Shown here in pieces: positions 49,337-57,125 of a DNA stretch of 64,000 bases; positions within the stretch are counted from its first letter, which is position 1, and the number at the start of each line of letters is the position of its first letter. The notes under the pieces were generated by a model that did not search any database, was not told the origin of the DNA, and saw nothing but the letters and a program-made list of their open reading frames with translations. Origin of the DNA: Diplonema japonicum (taxonomy: Eukaryota; Euglenozoa; Diplonemea; Diplonemida; Diplonemidae); assembly GCA_964019335.1 (NCBI GenBank), contig OZ025653.1, positions 310,001 through 374,000 of the forward strand. Direction: 5' to 3'. A program made the position numbers and the translations under genes.

Positions 49337-52300
49337 ATGTTCATCCCCACTCGGGGGGTGCGTATAAGTAAAAGGGTTCCTCGTCACAGGTCCCGTACAC
49401 CTCGTACACGGGCATGTCCCGCTCCAGTGCTGTGTTGTCTCCAACACCCCCACCCCCACCGTACTCGCATCCGTAGTACTCGTCCAGTTCTTTCGCCACA
49501 ACATCCCCGTACACATTCCCATAATAGTCGTCCCCACTGCCAATGCTCCCGTAAACCTTCCCGTAATCAGGATAGGCATCAGACAGGCTCTCGCGCAGCA
49601 GTGCCCTCTCCAAACGATCCTTGGTTGGCAGACTCGGGTCGTCAGCAGCAGAGGTAAGCACCCGTTCCTTGTGTTGTTCCTCGAACTTTCCAACCTTTTC
49701 CAGCAATTCACTCATCGAGGGACGCGACTCCTCAGCCTCGAAGCAGGGCAGTACAAGACCCTGCCACACTTCCTCGGGACACGCATCGGGCTTTGCAAGC
49801 CTTCCCCCATCCAGAACATGGTCCTTCACACCCTCCATGTTGTGCCCGAGTTCCCCAAATGGTTCTTTCCCCCCGGACCAGATCTCCCACATGAGCACTC
49901 CAAAGGCCCAGACATCGTTTGCAGTGTTTGCCAGTCGGCGATGTGACAGTGTGCCGAGTAACTCTGGGGACGCCCACGCGACGGCCACAGTGCTGCACAG
50001 ATCCTTCGCCCGGCACGCATGTGAGAAGTTCCCCAGCTTCAGACACCCATCAGGAGCGAGGAGCACACTCCTTGCGGCAACATCACAGTGACACTTCTTG
50101 TTCACATGTAGATACAAAAGAGCTCTGCCTGCTTGCGACACAAAGTCAAGAGACCTCAAAAGAGGAGACGGACCTTCCCTTTGTAACATCTTGCGGAGGG
50201 ACCCCGTGCACAGCTCTGTTACCAAGCACAAGCTGCCTGTTTCCTCGTCTGACATGTACCCGAAGACTGTTAGTATAAACGTGCATCTGCATGAGTGCAG
50301 CTCTGCTATCTCTTGATGCAACCTCATGCGGGAGTAGTTATTGTTCGTTGCCACATCTTTATACATTAACCTTTTGACAGCTACATCTTCCCTGATGGCG
50401 CTGTACCGTGCCTTGTACACGGTACCATAATAGTCCGTCCCGATCTCCACCCATGGGGCGCTGCTGAAGAGTGTCTCCGATAGCTGCAAACCAGGGGGCA
50501 GTAAAACTCTTTCTCGAGGCCGAAGAAAAGCAGCAGTGAGATAGAGATGCTCTGTCTTCTCCTCGGCTTCATAAAAGCAACGCTTGGCGCTTTCGAGTGC
50601 AAGGCGACTGCCCGAGAGGCCTGACAGCGTGACATCGCAAGGGTCGCAACCCAGTGATATGAAGAACTTAATCACGTCTAGCCTTCCGCTGCTGGTGATG
50701 GCATTGAAGAAAAGGGTATTCTTAGGTGCCCCGTTAGCAAATCTGACGAGCGAAAGGTCGGAGAGGACCCAAGACTTTAAAATATGGAAAACTGCATCGT
50801 GCGAGGCCGTCTTGTCGAGGGCTAAAAGCAAGGTGCAGGCAGACATCCCGCTGACGTGGTCCATGTGGACCTTTGCACCGCACGAGAGGAGCACATCATT
50901 GAGCGCTGTGTTGTATCTGTTTGCTGCTAACCACAAGCAGCCACGTGACACAGAATCACGATTCGGGTCAGCACCGTTTGCGATGAGCTTTCTGACAAGT
51001 GGGAACAGATATTCTTGTTTGTCCGGATTCAAGGCCCCATCTGACATAACTAGTATCTCTAGTGGCGTTTGCACGTTCATCTTGCTAACAGCGTTCACGT
51101 CGACGCCACATTCCAACAGATAGTCCACGATGGCTAGGACGCCTTTGCATGCTGTTTCCGAGTTACTGCTACTAAGCTGTGAAATGCAATGAGTCAAAAC
51201 AGTGCTCGCAGTCGTTCCGCAAATTTGATCCACGCCCCATGTAGCCGGCACTGCTTTCTTAACAGCCTTGACGTCACCAGCGTAGATTGAGCCGACTAGT
51301 TCTGCAGGCATCTGTTCCCCTTTTTGCCACGTTTGCTGGTCGTGTGACACATCGAAATGACCCAACGGCCCGTTGATATGTTCACGAAAATAGCCTCTTA
51401 AGAAGTTCGTTTGTCTTTTGTGTAACTCGACTTCTTTCTCCTCGTTGACAACGGCTCTTTCTGCTTCCAAAATCTCGAAGGCCTCCTCCCGCAGCCTACG
51501 CGCCTCCGGTGACGTGTCATCAGTATCGCCACTGTCGCTGCCACTGGTTGACATTTTGTTTTCCTAGCTGAACGGTTCGGCAGAGAAACGCGCTTCTTAC
51601 TTGCAATATAAAAGCATGGTTTGTTCATCCCCACTCGGGGGGTGCGTATAAGTAAAAGGGTTCCTCGTCACAGGTCCCGTACACCTCGTACACGGGCATG
51701 TCCCGCTCCAGTGCTGTGTTGTCTCCAACACCCCCACCCCCACCGTACTCGCATCCGTAGTACTCGTCCAGTTCTTTCGCCACAACATCCCCGTACACAT
51801 TCCCATAATAGTCGTCCCCACTGCCAATGCTCCCGTAAACCTTCCCGTAATCAGGATAGGCATCAGACAGGCTCTCGCGCAGCAGTGCCCTCTCCAAACG
51901 ATCCTTGGTTGGCAGACTCGGGTCGTCAGCAGCAGAGGTAAGCACCCGTTCCTTGTGTTGTTCCTCGAACTTTCCAACCTTTTCCAGCAATTCACTCATC
52001 GAGGGACGCGACTCCTCAGCCTCGAAGCAGGGCAGTACAAGACCCTGCCACACTTCCTCGGGACACGCATCGGGCTTTGCAAGCCTTCCCCCATCCAGAA
52101 CATGGTCCTTCACACCCTCCATGTTGTGCCCGAGTTCCCCAAATGGTTCTTTCCCCCCGGACCAGATCTCCCACATGAGCACTCCAAAGGCCCAGACATC
52201 GTTTGCAGTGTTTGCCAGTCGGCGATGTGACAGTGTGCCGAGTAACTCTGGGGACGCCCACGCGACGGCCACAGTGCTGCACAGATCCTTCGCCCGGCAC

Positions 52301-52540
52301 GCATGTGAGAAGTTCCCCAGCTTCAGACACCCATCAGGAGCGAGGAGCACACTCCTTGCGGCAACATCACAGTGACACTTCTTGTTCACATGTAGATACA
52401 AAAGAGCTCTGCCTGCTTGCGACACAAAGTCAAGAGACCTCAAAAGAGGAGACGGACCTTCCCTTTGTAACATCTTGCGGAGGGACCCCGTGCACAGCTC
52501 TGTTACCAAGCACAAGCTGCCTGTTTCCTCGTCTGACATG
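49337..52540 (-). repeat. Two identical 0.92-kb segments in the twin kinase genes (offset 2284 bp)
   Basis: 49337 to about 50255 equals 51621 to about 52539 with no difference seen in the translated frames on either strand. Beyond about 50257/52541 the copies diverge quickly, with only scattered identity in the VAVK region. The identity begins at the stop codon and ends inside the kinase N-lobe, so it is a coding-only homogenised block. Confidence 0.93.
49341..51554 (-). CDS. Ankyrin-repeat protein with tyrosine-kinase-like pseudokinase domain, copy 1
   Basis: Single exon, 737 aa. The N-terminal half (about 90-370) holds ankyrin-type repeats (GVDVNAVSKMNVQTPLEIL, GADPNRDSVSRGCLWLAA, LDVIKFFISLGCDP). 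The kinase domain spans about 395-650: loop EIGTDYYGTVYKARY, DVAVKRL (lysine kept), then HCDVAARSVLL in place of HRDLAARN and LGNFSHA in place of DFG, so the metal-binding Asp and the catalytic-loop Asn and Arg are replaced. APE is SPE; DVWAFGVLMWEIWSGG is intact. I infer a pseudokinase of the TK/TKL family, which would act as a scaffold or allosteric partner. A Tyr/Gly-rich tail (GSGDDYYGNVYGDVVAKE) ends the protein. The 3' 0.92 kb is identical to the neighbouring copy. Confidence 0.9.
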   Translation of the reverse strand: MSTSGSDSGDTDDTSPEARRLREEAFEILEAERAVVNEEKEVELHKRQTNFLRGYFREHINGPLGHFDVSHDQQTWQKGEQMPAELVGSIYAGDVKAVKKAVPATWGVDQICGTTASTVLTHCISQLSSSNSETACKGVLAIVDYLLECGVDVNAVSKMNVQTPLEILVMSDGALNPDKQEYLFPLVRKLIANGADPNRDSVSRGCLWLAANRYNTALNDVLLSCGAKVHMDHVSGMSACTLLLALDKTASHDAVFHILKSWVLSDLSLVRFANGAPKNTLFFNAITSSGRLDVIKFFISLGCDPCDVTLSGLSGSRLALESAKRCFYEAEEKTEHLYLTAAFLRPRERVLLPPGLQLSETLFSSAPWVEIGTDYYGTVYKARYSAIREDVAVKRLMYKDVATNNNYSRMRLHQEIAELHSCRCTFILTVFGYMSDEETGSLCLVTELCTGSLRKMLQREGPSPLLRSLDFVSQAGRALLYLHVNKKCHCDVAARSVLLAPDGCLKLGNFSHACRAKDLCSTVAVAWASPELLGTLSHRRLANTANDVWAFGVLMWEIWSGGKEPFGELGHNMEGVKDHVLDGGRLAKPDACPEEVWQGLVLPCFEAEESRPSMSELLEKVGKFEEQHKERVLTSAADDPSLPTKDRLERALLRESLSDAYPDYGKVYGSIGSGDDYYGNVYGDVVAKELDEYYGCEYGGGGGVGDNTALERDMPVYEVYGTCDEEPFYLYAPPEWG

Positions 52541-54126
52541 TACCCGAAGGCTGTCAGTACAAACGTGCATCTGCATGAGTGCAGCTCTGCTATCTCTTGA
52601 CGCAGTTTCGCACGTTGGTAAATAGCTTCCTTCGTGTCTTTTTCTTTGCTCTGTAATAACTCTTTCACAGCAACGTCTTCCCTGATGGCGCTGTACCGTG
52701 CCTTGTACACAGAACAAGAGCTGCCAGCCCCGATCTCCACCCACGCAATTTTAGTTAGTACGGATTTCGGGATCATACTGTCCGGCAGGTCTGGGCATAC
52801 GTAGGGGTGCAAGAACGCAGCACACCTATAGAGTCTGTCAAGCCTCCTTGAGTCCGGAGGTTCTGCAGCGATGGTGAGGACAGTGGCTTTGTAGGGAGTA
52901 GCACCTGTGAGGGTTACCGCGTTTGGGTCGCACCCCTTGCGGAGGAGCAGACTAAGGAGCGAGATGGGCATGCCAAAGGTCGCCGCATAGTGAAAGAATG
53001 TGTTGTACATTTTGTCGCGGTGCTGAAGCAGCAAAGGGTTAGAACGTGCCCAGCTGTCGACAATGTAGAGAAGTTTCTTCTCACTAAGTCCGTCGAGGGA
53101 GTTGATGGTGTATGAAGCCATGCTGCAGAGGAGCTGCATGATGGTCATGTCTTCATTGTCGCCCGTGACGGTGTGCCCCAGCGAGATGAGAAGGTCGGAG
53201 AAGTCAATGAGAAAGACACCGTGTGCGAAGGACCACCACATGATGCTGTGGTTCAGTACAGGATTGACTCTGTTGGCGTCGGCACCAGCCTCGATGAGGA
53301 TGGTGAAGAGGTAGAAGACCTTGTCCCTGATACGTTCGTTGAGCATGATTTTTGCGTCGCCTGCAATGACGTCGATGAGGCTGTACTTTGTCCTGCGGTT
53401 GACGAACCTTGCATCGCCTCCTGCGGAAAGCAGATATTCAACAACACAGATAAAGGGATCTATGCTCCACCCATTGTCATTGGCTAGCACGATGGCTTGC
53501 ACAGCGAAGCTTAGTGGCGTCGCACAAGACTCGTCAATCACATCATTCGGCAGCATAACCGACGGGATTGCCTCCTTGACACTCGCAAGATCCCCCGCAA
53601 TCAGCACAGGGTATATCATGAAGGTCTCCTTTGCGTCCACGCGAGCGTACTGCGAAGTGTCTTCTGTTGGAATCGATGGGTATTTAGATAGTTCTGCGTT
53701 GATAAATTCCTGGGCCTGTGCCACGAGTTCTTGATTCTGCCGTTGAATCTGTTTTGATAGGTCTGCGGACGTGAGGTGTTCTGTGTTGTTGTGGATCTCG
53801 GCACGGGCGGCTCGCACGTTTTGTTGTATGCGTTTCCTGCGTTCTTTTCTAACGCAGTGTCGTTCTGTTGCCGATTCCGTGCTTGCGATGGAGCTGTCCG
53901 ACGAGACCGAAGGCGACAACGCGCTGACCTTGTAGAAGGCACCTGCATCCGCTATTAGCTGGACCTGCCTTTCCACATCACGCAGTGCTTTCATCGTAGC
54001 ACTCTTAATCTTCTTTTTAATTTTTTTCTGAATGGCTCGTCGCTCTTTTGAACTCTCTGTGCTCCCATCTGTCCACGACGACGACGACGACACCGATACA
54101 GACAGATCGGATGAGGTGTCTGACAT
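51625..54126 (-). CDS. Ankyrin-repeat protein with tyrosine-kinase-like pseudokinase domain, copy 2
   Basis: Single exon, 833 aa from ATG 54126 (MSDTSSDLSVS, similar in style to MSTSGSDSGDTDD of copy 1); the frame-extending start at 54177 is preceded by a poly-Lys stretch and is rejected. The N-terminal half is diverged from copy 1 but keeps ankyrin-like units (AGGDARFVNRRTKYSLIDVI, AGADANRVNPVLNHSIMWW, LLRKGCDPNAVTLTGATP). The kinase starts EIGAGSSCSVYKARY with DVAVKEL. From about residue 530 to the stop the protein is identical to copy 1, with the same pseudokinase changes (HCDVAARS, GNF for DFG). The two genes are direct tandem neighbours, 70 nt apart, and arose by duplication. Confidence 0.9.
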   Translation of the reverse strand: MSDTSSDLSVSVSSSSSWTDGSTESSKERRAIQKKIKKKIKSATMKALRDVERQVQLIADAGAFYKVSALSPSVSSDSSIASTESATERHCVRKERRKRIQQNVRAARAEIHNNTEHLTSADLSKQIQRQNQELVAQAQEFINAELSKYPSIPTEDTSQYARVDAKETFMIYPVLIAGDLASVKEAIPSVMLPNDVIDESCATPLSFAVQAIVLANDNGWSIDPFICVVEYLLSAGGDARFVNRRTKYSLIDVIAGDAKIMLNERIRDKVFYLFTILIEAGADANRVNPVLNHSIMWWSFAHGVFLIDFSDLLISLGHTVTGDNEDMTIMQLLCSMASYTINSLDGLSEKKLLYIVDSWARSNPLLLQHRDKMYNTFFHYAATFGMPISLLSLLLRKGCDPNAVTLTGATPYKATVLTIAAEPPDSRRLDRLYRCAAFLHPYVCPDLPDSMIPKSVLTKIAWVEIGAGSSCSVYKARYSAIREDVAVKELLQSKEKDTKEAIYQRAKLRQEIAELHSCRCTFVLTAFGYMSDEETGSLCLVTELCTGSLRKMLQREGPSPLLRSLDFVSQAGRALLYLHVNKKCHCDVAARSVLLAPDGCLKLGNFSHACRAKDLCSTVAVAWASPELLGTLSHRRLANTANDVWAFGVLMWEIWSGGKEPFGELGHNMEGVKDHVLDGGRLAKPDACPEEVWQGLVLPCFEAEESRPSMSELLEKVGKFEEQHKERVLTSAADDPSLPTKDRLERALLRESLSDAYPDYGKVYGSIGSGDDYYGNVYGDVVAKELDEYYGCEYGGGGGVGDNTALERDMPVYEVYGTCDEEPFYLYAPPEWG

Positions 54127-54243
54127 TTTCTTTTTTTTTTTCCCCCTTTTTAATCTGTTAAAACATCTGGAAGCCAAAACATAGAAAAAAGAGAGAGAAA
54201 AAAAAAAAAAGAAATCTTCTATGAAAGTCTAATCTAAACCGTG

Positions 54244-54855
54244 TCAAAGAAATTCCGACGGGGTTGGTGGGATATCAGGCCATACGGATGTGTTTTTCGG
54301 TGTAGGTATGTTCCGTCCCCTCGGCTTCGCAGGTGTTGGTTCTACAAGTACTGTGTTTGATCGTTTGACCATCATCTGCGTCTTGCAATGCCGCAAGTCT
54401 GCTAATAGCGTACTCACGGGGGTGGCGTTCGTAGATATATCGGCGAAGACTCTGCCCGAAGGGAGGTCTCGAGGAGGCTGAGATGCAACCTTCACCATAT
54501 CATCTAAAGCGCTGAGTTGTGATGTCAATGAAACAGGTGGTGCCTCAATAGTCGGTGCTTCTGGTGGTGCGTTGAACTCATCAAAACCTCTTATGGGTGA
54601 CGCGGCCATTTGAACAGCAGCCTCTAGGGGTTCGATCCTCTCTTCCATTGCTTCGTTAAGCCTCAGCATCTTTCCTCGAACTTCGTCGATTCTTCTTTCA
54701 CACCTCAATATCCCGTTCTTTACCTGTCCTACGCTGTCTTCAATACTCGCTACGTGCTTCAGCACCTGCTGCAATGTTTCCCATAGAACCCCAGCGATGC
54801 CCGATGTCGGCCCTGCTATCTTTAATACCCGCTCTGCTTCCACCAATGCTTCCAT
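54244..54855 (-). CDS. Coiled-coil protein, unknown
   Basis: Single exon, 203 aa from ATG 54855 (MEALVEAERVLKIAGP); an in-frame GTG five codons earlier is not used. A helical first half (about 15-90; VLKHVASIEDSVGQVKNG, MLRLNEAMEERIEPLEAAV) is followed by a Pro/Ser/Thr-rich second half with RNIPTPKNTSVWPDIPPTP. No known domain recognised. It lies upstream of the second kinase gene with a 117-nt spacer, in line with a polycistronic layout. Phosphorylation of the Ser/Thr-Pro sites in the tail is possible but only inferred. Confidence 0.7.
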   Translation of the reverse strand: MEALVEAERVLKIAGPTSGIAGVLWETLQQVLKHVASIEDSVGQVKNGILRCERRIDEVRGKMLRLNEAMEERIEPLEAAVQMAASPIRGFDEFNAPPEAPTIEAPPVSLTSQLSALDDMVKVASQPPRDLPSGRVFADISTNATPVSTLLADLRHCKTQMMVKRSNTVLVEPTPAKPRGRNIPTPKNTSVWPDIPPTPSEFL

Positions 54856-55096
54856 GGTTTTTGTTTGCACTTATTTTTTCTTTTTTTTTGAAGTTGATGT
54901 TTGTCAAAAAAATAAAAAAATACGAATAAAAAAAAAACTATCTGATCGGTGGGAAAAAGGGGGAAAAAAAAAAAAAAGAAATCAGGGACAGGGCAAAAAA
55001 AAAAAAAAAAATGAAAACGGGGCTGTGGTCGGGGGAAAAAAAGGGGGGGGGGTGGGGGAAAGTCACACTAAAAAATCTAAAGGGGGTATTTTTTTC

Positions 55097-55569
55097 TTAC
55101 TGCTGCTGCTGCTGTTGCGCAGCCTTCTGCTGCATGGTCATCGACATGACCTCAAGTTGCTGCCTCTTCACATTCACCGCCTTCTCAATCTCCTGCATCG
55201 TCTTTGTAAGGTTCATCATTTTCCTGTCCATAAAATCCTTCCCTTTTGTAGTACTCATCTTGATATAATACCCAGCACCAACCTGGTTTATGTATTTCTT
55301 TTTTCTTTTTTTTCCTTGCATACCTCTATAATCGCATTTTCTGTGTTTTTCAACTGCCCTGGCACGTACAAGCTCTTTGTCAGGGGCACCAACATCTTTT
55401 CACCCTCCTTGCAACCTTCAAGACCCTCAAGGGTCTGCTTGCTGTCGTGGTACCGCTCTCTACCGGTCCTAAGTGCCTGGAAATGCTGGGTCAGTTGTTT
55501 CACTTCATCCTCCAAAACCTGAGTGTACTGCTTCAACTCCTGCACCGAAAGGTCCCCCACGTTCACCAT
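55097..55569 (-). CDS. PFDN5: Prefoldin subunit 5
   Basis: Exons 55569-55324 and 55282-55097; 143 aa, close to the usual 150. The 41-nt intron 55323-55283 (GTATGC ... AAACCAG) is phase 0 and joins NTENAIIE to VGAGYYIKMS. Prefoldin alpha-type features are a first coiled-coil helix (SVQELKQYTQVLEDEVKQL), the hallmark MLVPLTKSLYVPGQL, then GYYI and a second helix with DFMDRKMMNLTKTMQEI. The protein is one of six subunits of a cytosolic chaperone that passes actin and tubulin to the CCT complex. The last residues are a Gln run (AAQQQQQQ) not seen in most family members. Confidence 0.93.
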
Positions 55570-55687
55570 TGTTTTTTATTTTTTTTTTATTTTTTTTTAT
55601 TTCCTTTTTTTTTTTTTTATACACTACTTCTTTCTCTCGTCAATACGACAAAAAAAAAAAAAGGCTGAACGAAAACGCGAAAAGTAC

Positions 55688-55720
<33 letters not shown>

Positions 55721-55730
55721 ACCCTCTATT

Positions 55731-56279
55731 TCAGAAGGTAACCGTTAACCCTTCAGGGGCTGCGTTTCGAATTGCATTTTGGGCATTGGTTGAGGTGGTG
55801 TTGTGGAATTTTACCGTGGGTGGGGTTTTCGGACCTTCCGTAAGAAATGAAAAAATAGTGCTTAAACCCGTGTACTCATCATCTGGAGAGATGGGGCCCA
55901 GAACGATACTAGCAAGGCTGGGGAGGGACACCTCCAAAGCGGTTAAGAGCTGCGTGTAATGGGAGAGGGACAGCCCGCAGTCGGTTATTACGATTTCAGT
56001 TAGACACGCGGCCTCGTGCAACCGGTTCTGCAGGACAGTGTCGCCGCCGATTCCTGTTACGTTGCGGATGATTAGTTTCTCGCAATGTTCTGCAAAGCCA
56101 CCTGTTTGCACGGCCAGCTTCACCTTTTCCTTGCTTGCTCCGTTGAAACTCAGTTCGGACCAAAACGCCTCCCTCCAATCAGCGCTCACCTCTGCCAGTT
56201 CACAAACATCCTCAGGCGCCACGAACGAGAGCACATTTCTCAATATAGGTATCGTCGCTCTGCTTAACGAATCACCCAT
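55731..56279 (-). CDS. F-box/LRR-like small protein
   Basis: Single exon from ATG 56279, 182 aa. The start resembles an F-box: ATIPILRNVLSFVAPEDVC, VSADWREAFW (L-P-pattern followed by C/V and W). The rest has LRR-like pieces (CEKLIIRNVTGIGG, CLTEIVITDCGLSLSHYTQLL). If an F-box it would recruit Skp1 for ubiquitination; the match is by eye only. An alternative model splices it to the preceding gene (see 56326-56968), which would make this the C-terminal half of a 386-aa protein; the in-frame sequence continues upstream through AFSYT to an AG at 56295-56296. Confidence 0.65.
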   Translation of the reverse strand: MGDSLSRATIPILRNVLSFVAPEDVCELAEVSADWREAFWSELSFNGASKEKVKLAVQTGGFAEHCEKLIIRNVTGIGGDTVLQNRLHEAACLTEIVITDCGLSLSHYTQLLTALEVSLPSLASIVLGPISPDDEYTGLSTIFSFLTEGPKTPPTVKFHNTTSTNAQNAIRNAAPEGLTVTF

Positions 56280-56325
56280 CGTGTATGAGAACGCCTTTTT
56301 TTTTTTTTTTTTTTTTTAAATTATA

Positions 56326-56968
56326 TCATACCCACCACGGCTTCACCCTAGCAAGACACGATTCTTTCGAGCACACGAGGTGCCAGTCCCCACCGGGTTC
56401 TTCATATAAGGAAAACAGTGACTGAGGAGTTGCGTGTATATTTGAACTCTTGGAAGCATACCCATTCACAGTCATTTGGTTCGAAGCAGCAGAAATGGCA
56501 CTCGTTCGTGGGAGGCAGGTTCTCCTTCATCGCATCCTGTTCCCCGTCTCCCCAGAACTCCCCCCTGTGTATCCGCTCGCCTACGTCGGTGATCTCCATG
56601 CAGTCGGCTTCTTCATTAAACATAACCCTTTGCCTGCGCTTGCCTCCCTTGGTGCCAGCGGTTGGACGGGTGCCTGTGTTGATGTTTTTGTTTTCCATTC
56701 GTAACATACTGCTTATAGACCGAAATGTTGAGGTGGACAGTGCGGTGTCGCTCAAGGTGTCGTCTATCCGAAGTGTGTCTACTTTTCTCTCCTTCTCTCT
56801 CTTGTTGTTGCCTTTCTCCTCTTCTGCCTGTGTCAACATCTCCAATAGCCCGTTCAGCGGCTCCTCAGGCTTCTCCTTCAGCAAATGCCGTGTCATATTC
56901 TCGAACAGTTTGTGGACATTCTTCTCCCGCAAGTATGTTATCGCGCCATCGTCAAGCCGCCGTTCCAT
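56326..56968 (-). CDS. Protein with RIIa/Dpy-30-like N-terminal motif, two exons
   Basis: Exons 56968-56462 and 56421-56326; 200 aa. The 40-nt intron 56461-56422 (GTATGC ... CTCAG) is phase 0 and replaces a short unspliced tail with SLFSLYEEPGGDWHLVCS and a stop. The N-terminus (AITYLREKNVHKLFENM, LLKEKPEEPLNGLLEMLTQ) has the spacing of the RIIa/Dpy-30 dimerisation helix, which docks onto AKAP-like proteins and is common in flagellar proteins. The middle is charged and Ser-rich. A Cys/His cluster (ECHFCCFEPNDCEWS) lies before the end. The stop TGA at 56326-56328 overlaps a possible donor GTATGA. Confidence 0.78.
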
Positions 56969-57125
56969 TTACTGTCTGTGGTGATCTTTTTCTTCTTCTT
57001 TTGTAAAATATTATCTCTGCGTTACTGTGCGGGGGGGGGGGGGGGGGGGGGAGGGAGAACATAAAAAGAATATGGCTTTTGCCTTTTCATTCTTCTTCCT
57101 GCTGTCCCCAGTTCAGTGAGTACTT
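56969..57125. other. Spacer with G-run
   Basis: About 21 G at 57030-57050; no gene. Confidence 0.5.
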
